A stretch of 64,000 bases of DNA from Lutispora saccharofermentans (lineage in GTDB: Bacteria > Bacillota > Clostridia > Lutisporales > Lutisporaceae). Location of the stretch: the NCBI RefSeq assembly GCF_024363565.1, contig NZ_JAJEKE010000002.1, positions 186,001 through 250,000 of the forward strand. The letters are read 5' to 3'. The notes beneath the pieces are model-generated. The model had not been told where the DNA came from and did no database searches. It was given only the letters and a program-made list of their open reading frames with translations. This document shows, piece by piece, positions 23,782 to 33,753 of the stretch. Position 1 is the first letter of the stretch. Each line of letters begins with the position of its first letter. The translations under genes were made by a program, and so were the position numbers.

Positions 23782-24150
23782 GTGAAAATTGCAATACCTT
23801 CAGAGGGGAAAAGCCTTGAAAGCCCGGTAAACCAAAGCTTTGGGCGAACAGAAACTTTTATTTTAGTGGACATCAAGGATATGAGCTATAAGGTAATTGA
23901 CAATACTGCAGCCGGTGCACAAGGAGGAGCGGGAATAAAAGCTGCTCAGGCTGTTGTGGACAGCGGAGCCGATGCAATTATCACCTTTCGTTGCGGTCAG
24001 AATGCAGCGGATGTATTGCAAGCGGGAGGAATCAAAATTTATAAAGCTTCACCCGGAACTGTCAGCGATGCAGTGCAAATGTTTATTTCAGGAATACTTG
24101 AAGAGCTGACAGATATACACGCCGGATATCATAACCATGGAGGAGCTTAA
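23782..24150 (+). CDS. NifX/NafY-like cofactor-binding domain protein
   Basis: This is a 122-residue protein of the dinitrogenase iron-molybdenum cofactor family. It opens KIAIPSEGKSLESPVNQSFG and has ILVDIKD, GAGIKAAQAVVDSGADAIIT and FRCGQNAADVLQAGGIKIYKA. The C-terminus is His-rich (HAGYHNHGG). The GTG at 23782 has GGGAGGTTG before it. In the absence of nif genes these proteins probably bind another metal cluster or oxyanion cofactor. Confidence 0.9.
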   Translation: MKIAIPSEGKSLESPVNQSFGRTETFILVDIKDMSYKVIDNTAAGAQGGAGIKAAQAVVDSGADAIITFRCGQNAADVLQAGGIKIYKASPGTVSDAVQMFISGILEELTDIHAGYHNHGGA

Positions 24151-24152
24151 AA

Positions 24153-25013
24153 ATGCAGATTGCTGTGCTCAGCGGCAAAGGAGGCACGGGGAAAACCTTC
24201 GTCTCAGTCAATCTCGCCTTTGCAGCTCAAAACGCAACATACATTGACTGTGATGTAGAAGAGCCGAATGGCCGGCTGTTTCTTAAACCCGAGATTACCG
24301 CCGAGGAAAATGTAGAGGTCATGATACCTAAAGCTGATTTCGAGAAATGCAATGCCTGCAGAATATGTGTGGATTTTTGCCAGTACAATGCCTTGGCTTT
24401 GGCTAATAATAGATTGCTTGTTTTTAAAGAGCTTTGCCATGATTGCGGGGGCTGCATATTGCTATGCCCGGGAAAGGCTTTGACAGAACAGGGACGGGTC
24501 ATAGGAAAAGTCGAATATGGAATATCAGGGAGAGTCAAAACGAGAACAGGTATATTAAATACCGGCGAAGCAGTGGGCATACCCATTATAAAGAAATTAT
24601 CGGAGAATATCTCAAAAGACGATACTTATATTATTGACAGCCCTCCCGGAAGCTCTTGCGCCGTTATGGAGAGCATAAAGGATTGCGGCTATTGTATCCT
24701 TGTTACAGAGCCTACTTTGTTTGGCGTCCATAATTTGGCTATGGTGTATGAGTTGGTGAAGCTGTTTGACAAACCTCACGGAGTGATAATAAACAAATAT
24801 ATTGAAGAAGAAACCGTAGCGGATGATTACTGTTCACAAAATAATATTCCTGTTATTTCCAGGGTTCCATACGATGCCAGGATCGGATCTATGAATTCAC
24901 AAGGAAGGATTGCTGCTGCAGAGGATGATAAATACCTTGCTGTATTCGAGGAAATCCTTCAAAGAGTTCAAGAGGAGGTGCAGCATGAAGCAGTTGCTCA
25001 TATTGAGCGGTAA
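24153..25013 (+). CDS. MinD-superfamily ATPase with inserted ferredoxin domain (copy 1)
   Basis: The 286-residue protein has a deviant Walker A (AVLSGKGGTGKTF, residues 4-16) and DCDVEEPNGRLFL, then an inserted 2x4Fe-4S ferredoxin (CNACRICVDFCQYNAL and CHDCGGCILLCPGKAL, residues 66-115), then the ATPase resumes (YIIDSPPGSSCAVMESI). It is two bases from the upstream gene and overlaps the second copy by 29 bases. Pairs of such ATPases are typical beside NifX-like genes, where they may transfer electrons or clusters. Confidence 0.92.
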   Translation: MQIAVLSGKGGTGKTFVSVNLAFAAQNATYIDCDVEEPNGRLFLKPEITAEENVEVMIPKADFEKCNACRICVDFCQYNALALANNRLLVFKELCHDCGGCILLCPGKALTEQGRVIGKVEYGISGRVKTRTGILNTGEAVGIPIIKKLSENISKDDTYIIDSPPGSSCAVMESIKDCGYCILVTEPTLFGVHNLAMVYELVKLFDKPHGVIINKYIEEETVADDYCSQNNIPVISRVPYDARIGSMNSQGRIAAAEDDKYLAVFEEILQRVQEEVQHEAVAHIER

Positions 25014-25860
25014 GGGCGGTACAGGCAAGACCACCGTAGCAGGGGCTTTCATAAAGCTGGCTGGGAAAAAAGCCTTCGCAGATTGCGATGTAGATGCACC
25101 AAATCTTCATATAATTTATTCTGATGGGGAGATAAAAGAAGAAAAGCCCTATTATGGATTAAAAAAAGCCGTGAAAAATTATGATATATGTATACAATGC
25201 GGCAAATGTGAAGAGCTATGCCGCTTCTCAGCCATCAGGAATGGCATTTTGAAGCCTATGGAATGCGAGGGCTGCGGTGTATGTGAGGCTTTTTGCCCTG
25301 TAAAAGATGACAAAGGGAAAAAAGCGATTCATTTGGAGAAAAATATATCAGGGATTACAACGGTATCAGCAATTAATGGGGAAATCTTTTCACAAGCCCA
25401 GCTTAGAACTGGAAACGGAGCTTCCGGAAAGCTGGTGACAGAGGTAAGAAAAAATTTAAAAAACTTCGCCGCTGATGAAGAGTTTGCTATAATTGACGGT
25501 TCACCGGGTATTGGCTGCCCGGTAATAGCTTCTATAACAGGAGTAGATTTAGTCCTTATCGTAGCGGAACCGACTATTTCAGGTATTCATGATATGAAAA
25601 GGATCATCGAAACTGCAGAGAGATTTGGGGTACCTTGTTTGATATGCATAAATAAATATGATGTAAATACAGACAAGGCTTATGAAATTGAGGAATTTTG
25701 CAATCAGGAGAGCATTTCTTTAATAGGCAGGATACCTTTTGATGCTTCGGTAGTCAAAGCAGTAAATCAATGCAAGACCGTTATGGATATGCCAGACAGC
25801 CCTGCAGCAGATGCATTAAGAGGTATATGGGAAGAGATATATAAGGTATTGACAAGCTGA
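24985..25860 (+). CDS. MinD-superfamily ATPase with inserted ferredoxin domain (copy 2)
   Basis: The 291-residue paralogue of the preceding gene shows LILSGKGGTGKTTVAGAF, DCDVDAPNLHIIY, a ferredoxin insert (CIQCGKCEELCRFSAI and CEGCGVCEAFCPVKDD) and IIDGSPGIGCPVIASITGVD. GAGGAGGTG lies before the ATG, inside the end of copy 1, so the two are translationally coupled and may form a heterodimer. Confidence 0.92.
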   Translation: MKQLLILSGKGGTGKTTVAGAFIKLAGKKAFADCDVDAPNLHIIYSDGEIKEEKPYYGLKKAVKNYDICIQCGKCEELCRFSAIRNGILKPMECEGCGVCEAFCPVKDDKGKKAIHLEKNISGITTVSAINGEIFSQAQLRTGNGASGKLVTEVRKNLKNFAADEEFAIIDGSPGIGCPVIASITGVDLVLIVAEPTISGIHDMKRIIETAERFGVPCLICINKYDVNTDKAYEIEEFCNQESISLIGRIPFDASVVKAVNQCKTVMDMPDSPAADALRGIWEEIYKVLTS

Positions 25861-25888
25861 TAAAAATAAATGAGAGGAGAGATAATTT

Positions 25889-26248
25889 ATGAAAATCGCA
25901 GTAGCAAGAGAAGGAAATCAGGTAGCGCAGCATTTTGGACATTGCGAGGGCTTTGAAATATTTACAGAGGAAGCAGGCAGGATAAGCGGAAAGCAATTTT
26001 TCCAAAATCCAGGGCATAAACCCGGTTTTCTGCCTAATTACCTAAATGACTTGGGTGTTAACGTAATAATTTCCGGTGGTATGGGCAGCGGAGCCATCGA
26101 AATATTTAATGAAAAGAACATCGAAGTCATAACAGGTGCTTCAGGTGACCCGTCACACAATGCGGAGAGCTATTTAAAGGGAGAGCTTAAATCTGCGGGC
26201 AGCGTCTGCCATGAGCACGAACACCATGACTCATGCGAGGGACACTAA
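25889..26248 (+). CDS. NifX/NafY-like protein with His-rich tail (copy 2)
   Basis: The 119-residue protein opens KIAVAREGNQVAQHFGHCEGF, has VNVIISGGMGSGAIEIFNEKNIEVI and ends in a metal-binding-looking tail (CHEHEHHDSCEGH). It belongs to the same family as the gene at 23782 and ends the Mrp/ferredoxin-ATPase operon; a terminator follows four bases after the stop. Confidence 0.9.
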   Translation: MKIAVAREGNQVAQHFGHCEGFEIFTEEAGRISGKQFFQNPGHKPGFLPNYLNDLGVNVIISGGMGSGAIEIFNEKNIEVITGASGDPSHNAESYLKGELKSAGSVCHEHEHHDSCEGH

Positions 26249-26251
26249 AAA

Positions 26252-26282
26252 AATAATACCCCTGATCGGGGTATTATTTTTT
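26252..26282. terminator. Bidirectional terminator
   Basis: AATAATACCCC (26252-26262) pairs with GGGGTATTATT (26268-26278), followed by TTTT. On the minus strand an A/T-rich tail follows too, and the convergent gene ends at 26274, inside the stem. Confidence 0.9.
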
Positions 26283-26642
26283 CCCAAAGGTGCTTATCAG
26301 TACCTTAACTATTTCGCTGATAATCTTCACATATTCTACAGCTTCCTGAGTGCCTGAGCTCACAGCGGCCACGGTCTCAGTTACCGTATCGCCTATAGAA
26401 TCTACCGTAGCAGCTGCCTTCTCCACACCCTGCTTTACATTTACTGCAGCCTCATCAATATTGCCGGCGATGGAAGGAAGCTTGTCCAAAGTTTTGTCAA
26501 TATCAGACTCGTGCTTGTCCAATATTCCTCTTACCCTTTTCAATATGCAGGTGAGGTGGTTCAATGCAATAAACAGATATATGCCCAGCCCTGTGGCGAT
26601 CAGAAAAAGTATGAGCAGTCCCAGATCCTTATACGATATCAT
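26274..26642 (-). CDS. Small membrane-anchored hypothetical protein (DUF948-like)
   Basis: The 122-residue protein has one N-terminal membrane segment (LGLLILFLIATGLGIYLFIAL, written here in two parts with the preceding YKD) and a long amphipathic helical region of Val/Ala heptads (ESDIDKTLDKLPSIAGNID, VEKAAATVDSIGDTV). It resembles DUF948-type general-stress membrane proteins. It lies 23 bases after the YtxH-type gene and is probably in its operon. Confidence 0.7.
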   Translation of the reverse strand: MISYKDLGLLILFLIATGLGIYLFIALNHLTCILKRVRGILDKHESDIDKTLDKLPSIAGNIDEAAVNVKQGVEKAAATVDSIGDTVTETVAAVSSGTQEAVEYVKIISEIVKVLISTFGKK

Positions 26643-26665
26643 ATCCTACTCCCCTTTTCTTCTTA

Positions 26666-27070
26666 TTAATCTTCACAGCAGCTGCCCATTTTTGGTTCTT
26701 CGACCTCAGCGCATCCTCCGCAGCAGCTCTCATGATCGTCGCAGCATTTGTCTCCTCCTGCGGCAACTTCTTCATCGGCTTCTTTATCCTTCTTAAGATT
26801 AGCTATCTTCTCTTTTCCTTCTTCCACTATTTTGGATATCTTTTCTCCTACTTCTCCTGCGCCTTCCTTTACGCTTTGAGCAGCATTTTTAGCAGCATCT
26901 GCTATGTCCTTCCTGGTCTCTTCGCCGGCTTTAGGCGCAAAGAGCACACCTGCGGCCGCACCAACTGCCGCGCCTACCCCCAGGCCTACTCCTACTTTCT
27001 TAGCTGTATCTATTGCCTGAGCTTTTTTCTTCTCTTTTTTAGATTTGTTCAAAACATCTCTTAACGACAT
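26666..27070 (-). CDS. YtxH-domain protein with Cys-rich tail
   Basis: The 134-residue protein has the YtxH block: a glycine-rich membrane segment (KVGVGLGVGAAVGAAAGVLF) followed by APKAGEETRKDIADAAKNAA and a helical stretch. Unusually it ends with a Cys/Asp-rich tail (CCDDHESCCGGC and GSCCED), seven cysteines within about 30 residues, which suggests metal binding. AAGGAGGGTT precedes the ATG. Confidence 0.8.
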   Translation of the reverse strand: MSLRDVLNKSKKEKKKAQAIDTAKKVGVGLGVGAAVGAAAGVLFAPKAGEETRKDIADAAKNAAQSVKEGAGEVGEKISKIVEEGKEKIANLKKDKEADEEVAAGGDKCCDDHESCCGGCAEVEEPKMGSCCED

Positions 27071-27355
27071 TGATAACCCTCCTTATATCGAATACTTGGT
27101 ATATTTATATAATTATACTGGAAAACCATGCTAATTTCAATAAACGATTCAACGAACGAATATATTAGCAATAATGGGTGACAATAAATTAGGTAAAATT
27201 TTCATATAGATAGCTTGATTGCATATATAGGGAGAGAAAAACAATGTAATACGGAGTTAAATTGAAATATTAGGCGAATATAGCCAAAAAACCCACTAAA
27301 ATAGAAAATTATGAATTTGCTAATAATAATTTCATTAATTATTATAATAATGTAA

Positions 27356-27382
27356 TTAGCACTCAACGCTAATGAGTGCTAA
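27356..27382. promoter_or_regulatory. CIRCE operator (HrcA site) upstream of groESL
   Basis: TTAGCACTC (27356-27364), a 9-base spacer and GAGTGCTAA (27374-27382) match the CIRCE consensus exactly. A TATAAT at 27343-27348 lies just upstream, so the operator covers the start site. The hrcA gene itself is not in the window. The rest of the gap from 27071 shows no gene. Confidence 0.97.
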
Positions 27383-27422
27383 TAAAGGGGATACATATAA
27401 ATTTTAAATACAAAAACTTTAA

Positions 27423-27719
<297 letters not shown>

Positions 27720-27737
27720 TAAAGGGAGGTTAAATAA

Positions 27738-29369
<1,632 letters not shown>

Positions 29370-29376
29370 AACAGAT

Positions 29377-29407
29377 AAAAAGCTGCGAATTATCGCAGCT
29401 TTTTTTA
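29377..29407 (+). terminator. groESL terminator
   Basis: AAAAGCTGCGA (29378-29388) pairs with TCGCAGCTTTT (29393-29403), loop of 4 bases, then TTTT. It lies eight bases past the groEL stop. Confidence 0.93.
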
Positions 29408-29523
29408 TGCCTTTTTCTAAAGCTCGGATGGAGTTATCGTTTGATTTGAATAAAGTATACTGTTAATAATTGGCTTGAGGAAGTATAATAGTAGATAAGA
29501 AACTGGATTGGGAGGTAATCGCT

Positions 29524-30018
29524 TTGGAAAGATTGACTCACATAAATGAAAAAGGCTATGCAAAGATGATGGATGTTACGGAAAAGGAGGAAAGCTTGAG
29601 AGAAGCGGTGGCTCGAGGTTCCGTCTACATGAAAAAGGAAACCATAAGAGCTGTAATTGAGGGCAAAATAAAAAAGGGAGATGTGCTGTCTGTAGCTCAG
29701 GTGGGCGGAATAATGGGAGCCAAGAGCACTTCTGTAATAATACCGATGTGCCATAACATCAATATTTACGGTGCGGATCTTGAATTCAATATAGATAAGG
29801 AAAACTGCAAAATCGATATCATTGCAACGGTAAAAACATACGGAGTTACGGGCGTGGAGATGGAGGCTTTGACGGCCGTATCGATTGCAGCCCTTACTAT
29901 ATATGATATGTGCAAAGCCATAGACAAAGAGATGGTCATATCTGATATACATCTTGTGAAAAAAACAGGCGGCAAATCAGGAGATTTTTATTTCAGGGAT
30001 TTGAGCTCTAAGTGTTAG
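29524..30018 (+). CDS. moaC: Cyclic pyranopterin monophosphate synthase MoaC
   Basis: MoaC works with MoaA in the first step of molybdopterin synthesis, converting 3',8-cyclo-GTP to cPMP. The 164-residue protein shows [19 protein letters not shown], the [22 protein letters not shown] core, and the [28 protein letters not shown] signature with the conserved ending [11 protein letters not shown]. It starts with TTG behind GGGAGG. MoaA itself is 15 kb downstream. Confidence 0.97.
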   Translation: MERLTHINEKGYAKMMDVTEKEESLREAVARGSVYMKKETIRAVIEGKIKKGDVLSVAQVGGIMGAKSTSVIIPMCHNINIYGADLEFNIDKENCKIDIIATVKTYGVTGVEMEALTAVSIAALTIYDMCKAIDKEMVISDIHLVKKTGGKSGDFYFRDLSSKC

Positions 30019-30032
30019 GGCAAATGGGTTTT

Positions 30033-30480
30033 AGAACTCAGGATTCAGAGCTCAGAACTCAGGAGGGACTGGGGTGTTCCTTACGGGTCAGCTACTAGCT
30101 TCTGGCCTCTAGCCTCTGGCTTTGAGTATGCCGCTGGAGTCAGAGAGTTACGGGAACCACTGAAAGACACAAAGACAACACGAAAAAACACTAAATGAAT
30201 ATCAAATAATCTGACAGGTAGATGGGCGGTTTAAAGCGAAGCTTGTCATCCTGAGCACCAGCGAAGGATCTTGGTATTCCTCTGTGGTATAAGATCCTTC
30301 GGTCGTATTCTCCCTCAGGATGACAGCAAAACATGATTTTCATAACAATGACATGGGTTATTGCTCTCTTCCGTGTAATTCAGTGCCCCATTCAGTGTCT
30401 TTCAGTGGTTCCTGCTCCCCAGGACCCCAAAGGAATACCCTAATGCCAGAGGCTAGCGACCAGCGGCTAGTGGCTGACCT
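30033..30480. repeat. Large intergenic repeat mosaic between moaC and mogA
   Basis: The gap of about 500 bases holds no gene. In order it contains module D (30033-30065), C (30070-30089), B (30090-30120), A in minus orientation (30139-30185), a family E inverted repeat (30235-30330), A in plus orientation (30367-30415), C reversed (30420-30440) and B reversed (30442-30480). The two outer halves are approximately reverse complements, so the gap could fold into a long imperfect hairpin around the family E element. Confidence 0.8.
30235..30330. repeat. Family E inverted repeat (TCATCCTGAG type)
   Basis: Arms are TGTCATCCTGAGCACCAGCG with AAGGATCTTG on the left and AAGATCCTTCGGTCG with CTCAGGATGACA on the right. 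The arms form a long stem around a short A/T loop. The same type of sequence occurs at 16965-17040. Confidence 0.8.
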
Positions 30481-30516
30481 ATAAGAAATACCCCATAGAA
30501 AAGAAGGAGGAAGCTT

Positions 30517-31026
30517 ATGAACAAAGATTTTGCATTTACATTCGGCATAATAACCGTCAGCGATAAAGGCTCCAGAGGAGAGCGGAAAGATGAATCGGGG
30601 CCGGCCGCAGAAGAATTGCTGAAGCCTATGGGCGGCATTATGAAAAAATATATGATCGTGCCGGATGAAAGAGAAGATATAAAAAAAGCGATAAAAGAAA
30701 TGGCTGACAGTTTAAACATCGATATGATTTTGACAAGCGGCGGAACCGGCTTTTCACCCAGGGATGTTACTCCGGAAGCCACTTTGGAGATGATTGAGAG
30801 GATTGTACCGGGGATACCTGAAGCCATGAGGGCTGAAAGCCTTAAAGCGACGCCTAAGGCTATGCTTTCCAGAGCTATGGCAGGCATCAGAGGCAGATCC
30901 CTTATAATAAATTTGCCCGGAAGTCCCAAGGGAGTCCGAGAATGTCTAAGCGTTGTAATTCCAGTGCTGAGGCATGGTATAGAGACTTTAAGGGGAGAAA
31001 CTTCTGAATGTGCCGAAAGGAATTAG
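30517..31026 (+). CDS. Molybdopterin adenylyltransferase-type protein (MogA/MoaB)
   Basis: The 169-residue protein adenylates molybdopterin before metal insertion. Signatures are FGIITVSDKGSRGERKDESGP, the DMILTSGGTGFSPRDVTPEAT loop (residues about 68-88) and LIINLPGSPKGVRECL near the C-terminus. AAGAAGGAGGAAG precedes the ATG. It belongs with moaC, moeA and moaA in this region. Confidence 0.95.
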   Translation: MNKDFAFTFGIITVSDKGSRGERKDESGPAAEELLKPMGGIMKKYMIVPDEREDIKKAIKEMADSLNIDMILTSGGTGFSPRDVTPEATLEMIERIVPGIPEAMRAESLKATPKAMLSRAMAGIRGRSLIINLPGSPKGVRECLSVVIPVLRHGIETLRGETSECAERN

Positions 31027-31083
31027 AATCAATTTCACATAAATCCGATAGCCGATAAATAGAATTAATTGCTTCTAAACTAA

Positions 31084-31112
31084 TTGACAAAGCATTAACA
31101 ATATATTAGAAT
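31084..31112 (+). promoter_or_regulatory. Promoter of the hydrogenase riboswitch leader
   Basis: TTGACA (31084-31089) and TAGAAT (31107-31112) have a 17-base spacer. Transcription would start about 31119, a few bases before the leader RNA structure. Confidence 0.82.
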
Positions 31113-31124
31113 AAATATGATAAA

Positions 31125-31233
31125 AAAATAACTCCGAGTCGGTAGTCCAGAGAGCATTTTTCTTATGGAGTACAGGCTAACGGGTTTGAATGAAAATGCT
31201 CATGCTGCCCGTGTTTGGAAAGGAGCTAAATTT
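31125..31233 (+). promoter_or_regulatory. Moco/Tuco-type riboswitch candidate before the [FeFe] hydrogenase gene
   Basis: The leader has ACTCCGAGT near its 5' end and AAATGCTCATGCTGCCCGTG then TTTGGAAAGGAG near its 3' end. The second leader at 38794-38894 shares TCCGAGT and AAATGCTGAAGCCTCCCGTA then TTTGGAAAGGA, so they are homologous RNAs. CTCC/GGAG would close the stem, and ACGGG/CCCGT an inner one. The second copy precedes a tungstate transporter, which points to the Moco/Tuco class. A terminator follows at 31278. Confidence 0.65.
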
Positions 31234-31277
31234 GAGAACCGTAGCCTTAGTGGTATACGGATTTGTTTATGGTTGTT

Positions 31278-31309
31278 AATAAACTCCTTTTTTGGGGAGT
31301 TTATTTTTT
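31278..31309 (+). terminator. Leader terminator before hydA
   Basis: AATAAACTCC (31278-31287) pairs perfectly with GGAGTTTATT (31296-31305), followed by a T-rich tail. It lies 45 bases downstream of the leader RNA and 41 bases upstream of the gene, as expected of an attenuator. Confidence 0.92.
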
Positions 31310-31349
31310 AGTAACTTATCCAATTTACATGACAAGGGGGATAAACATT

Positions 31350-33086
31350 ATGGAAATGGTAAACCTGACAATTGATGGTATCAAAACCCAAGTACCAAAA
31401 GGTACAACAGTTTTGGCAGCTGCTAGGTCATTAAACATTAATATTCCTACACTTTGCTTTTTAAAAGATATTAATGAGGTCGGAGCTTGCAGAATGTGCG
31501 TTGTAGAGGTAAAGGGAGCCAGATCTTTGCAGGCGTCATGTGTGCTTCCCGTTGCAGAAGGCATGGAAGTAAAAACCAATTCAAAAGACGTGAGAGAAGC
31601 CAGATCTGTAATTCTCAAGCTTATATTGGCCAGACATGAAAGAGAATGTTTGACATGCTCCAGAAACCTTAACTGCGAGCTTCAAAAGCTTTGTGAAGAA
31701 ATGGGCATAGATGGTTTGGACTTCCAAGGAGAAAAGATAACATACGCGGTAGACACGGCATCACCTTCAGTGGTCAGGGATCAGAATAAATGCATACTCT
31801 GCGGAAGGTGTATAAGCGTTTGCAGGAATGTACAGGGCACTGGGGTTATTAACTTTGCAAGAAGAGGAGTCAAGACGACTGTAACCACATCCTATGATAA
31901 AGGCTTGTCTGAAGTAGCCTGCATAAATTGCGGCCAATGCATAAAGATATGTCCTGTGGGTGCATTAAGGGAGAAAGATGACAGAGACAGAGTCTGGGAA
32001 GCATTGGATAACAGCGATATGTACGTTGTAGCACAGACAGCTCCTGCGGTTAGAGTTGCTTTGGGCGAAGAATTCGGTATGCCTGTAGGCACTAACGTAG
32101 AAGGAAAGATGGTATCTGCCTTAAAGAGATTAGGTTTTGATAAAGTTTTCGACACGGATTTTGCTGCAGACTTAACAATAATAGAAGAAGGCACTGAACT
32201 TTTAGGCAGGATTAAAAACGGAGGCAAGCTTCCGATGATCACTTCCTGTTCTCCAGGCTGGATTAAATATTGTGAACATTATCACAACGATTTTCTTGAT
32301 AATCTTTCAAGCTGCAAGTCACCGCACCAGATGCTGGGCGCATTGACAAAATCCTATTATGCAGAAAAGATGGGTATTGATCCCAAGAAAATTTTTGTTG
32401 TATCCATAATGCCTTGTACGGCCAAGAAGTTTGAATCAGGCAGAGAAGAATTGAAAGTTGACGGCTTGAGGGATGTAGATGCTGTCATAACTACCAGAGA
32501 ACTGGCAAGGATGATCAAGGAAGCAAGAATGGATTTCGGTACCTTGGAAGATAGCAAATTCGATAAGGTTATGGGTGAATCAACAGGTGCTGCCGTAATA
32601 TTCGGAGCAACCGGCGGTGTAATGGAAGCTGCTTTGAGGACTGTAGCAGACATTCTTACAGGACAGGATTTAAAGGACATAGATTATAACCCTGTCAGAG
32701 GACTCGAGGGAATTAAAGAAGCAGCAGTTAAGATAGGAGACCTTGAGGTAAAGGTTGCTGTAGCCCACGGCACAGCCAACGCAGGAAAGCTTCTTGATAA
32801 AGTTAGAAATGGGGAAGCCAACTATCACTTCATAGAAGTGATGGGTTGCCCCGGAGGATGCATAAATGGCGGAGGACAGCCGATTATAATAGATAAGGAA
32901 AAGACTGAAGAGGTATGCAAAAAGAGAGCTCAGGGGCTATATACCATGGACGCTGAAATGCCTTTGAGAAAATCTCATAAGAATCCTGAAATCAAAGCCT
33001 TATACGATGAGTATTTAGGAGAAGCCAACGGGCATAAAGCTCATCACCTGCTCCATACTCATTATGTGAAAAGAGAAAGGGTATAG
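31350..33086 (+). CDS. [FeFe] hydrogenase catalytic subunit, HndD/HydA type
   Basis: This 578-residue enzyme interconverts protons and H2. Domains in order: N-terminal 2Fe-2S ferredoxin (INIPTLCFLKDINEVGACRMC), a His-ligated 4Fe-4S site (HERECLTCSRNLNC), two 4Fe-4S clusters (CILCGRCISVC and CINCGQCIKICPVGAL), then the H-cluster domain with motifs TSCSPGWIKYCEHY, MPCTAKKFE and EVMGCPGGCINGGGQP, and a small-subunit-like tail. ATG at 31350 follows AAGGGGG. It stands alone, without NuoE/NuoF-like partners, and is preceded by a Moco/Tuco-like riboswitch, suggesting a partnership with a tungsten/molybdenum enzyme such as formate dehydrogenase. Confidence 0.95.
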   Translation: MEMVNLTIDGIKTQVPKGTTVLAAARSLNINIPTLCFLKDINEVGACRMCVVEVKGARSLQASCVLPVAEGMEVKTNSKDVREARSVILKLILARHERECLTCSRNLNCELQKLCEEMGIDGLDFQGEKITYAVDTASPSVVRDQNKCILCGRCISVCRNVQGTGVINFARRGVKTTVTTSYDKGLSEVACINCGQCIKICPVGALREKDDRDRVWEALDNSDMYVVAQTAPAVRVALGEEFGMPVGTNVEGKMVSALKRLGFDKVFDTDFAADLTIIEEGTELLGRIKNGGKLPMITSCSPGWIKYCEHYHNDFLDNLSSCKSPHQMLGALTKSYYAEKMGIDPKKIFVVSIMPCTAKKFESGREELKVDGLRDVDAVITTRELARMIKEARMDFGTLEDSKFDKVMGESTGAAVIFGATGGVMEAALRTVADILTGQDLKDIDYNPVRGLEGIKEAAVKIGDLEVKVAVAHGTANAGKLLDKVRNGEANYHFIEVMGCPGGCINGGGQPIIIDKEKTEEVCKKRAQGLYTMDAEMPLRKSHKNPEIKALYDEYLGEANGHKAHHLLHTHYVKRERV

Positions 33087-33089
33087 ATC

Positions 33090-33578
33090 ATGATAGATAA
33101 AAGTACCAAGACCTTAACCAGAGCCGCTATACTCCTTGCGGTGGCTTTAGTCTTTCAGTTTGTGAAGATGGGTCAGCTGGTAACGGGCTCTGGTATCAAT
33201 GCAGTGCTGATCGTTGCAGCCCAGCTCTGCGGCTTGCCCTGGGCGGCAGCAATCGGTGCTATAACCCCTCTTATGTCTGTAGTTTTGGGGGTTAATCCTC
33301 CTGCATTGATTCCCGTGGTTCCATTTATTGTAGCAGGCAACATCTTATATGTGGCCGTCTACTCTATATTGAAGACTAAAGGGAAGATAATGGGGGTTGG
33401 CCTTGCTGCCTTATTGAAGTTCGGATTGTTGTATTCTGCAGTAAACTATTTTGTGGCTGTAAAACCGCCTATAAAGGTCGCTCTCAGCTTTCCGCAGCTA
33501 TTTACCGCATTAATAGGAGGGGCAGTAGCTCTTATAATAATCAAAGTATTGGATAGAACTCAGAAGACTGAAGAATAG
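33090..33578 (+). CDS. ECF-type transporter S component-like membrane protein, unknown substrate
   Basis: The 162-residue protein has five or six hydrophobic segments and resembles S components (LTRAAILLAVALVFQFVKMG, then INAVLIVAAQLCGLPWAAAIG and VVPFIVAGNILYVAVY). It starts three bases after the hydrogenase stop, so it is under the same leader. The substrate cannot be read from sequence. Coupling to the hydrogenase and the riboswitch makes a cofactor or its precursor worth considering. Confidence 0.75.
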   Translation: MIDKSTKTLTRAAILLAVALVFQFVKMGQLVTGSGINAVLIVAAQLCGLPWAAAIGAITPLMSVVLGVNPPALIPVVPFIVAGNILYVAVYSILKTKGKIMGVGLAALLKFGLLYSAVNYFVAVKPPIKVALSFPQLFTALIGGAVALIIIKVLDRTQKTEE

Positions 33579-33629
33579 AGGACTTTCAGAATCACTGGTA
33601 CAACATTCAGTTAGAAAAATAAATAATAG

Positions 33630-33678
33630 AAGACTAACTTTGCATCAATTATTTATGCATAGTTAGTCTTTCTTTTTT
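33630..33678 (+). terminator. Terminator after the hydrogenase operon
   Basis: AGACTAACT (33631-33639) pairs with AGTTAGTCT (33661-33669), with an inner TGCAT/ATGCA helix, followed by TTCTTTTTT. Confidence 0.9.
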
Positions 33679-33753
33679 GTGTATTAACAGGCAAATATGT
33701 TATAATTTAGATACAAAATGATAGATGTGCTATCTCTGCAAGGAGTGAGAGTT

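Noticed and set aside
30033-30480. CRISPR array or insertion sequence in the repeat-rich gaps
   Set aside because: Repeats are irregularly spaced, in both orientations and of mixed types; there is no cas gene or transposase in the window.
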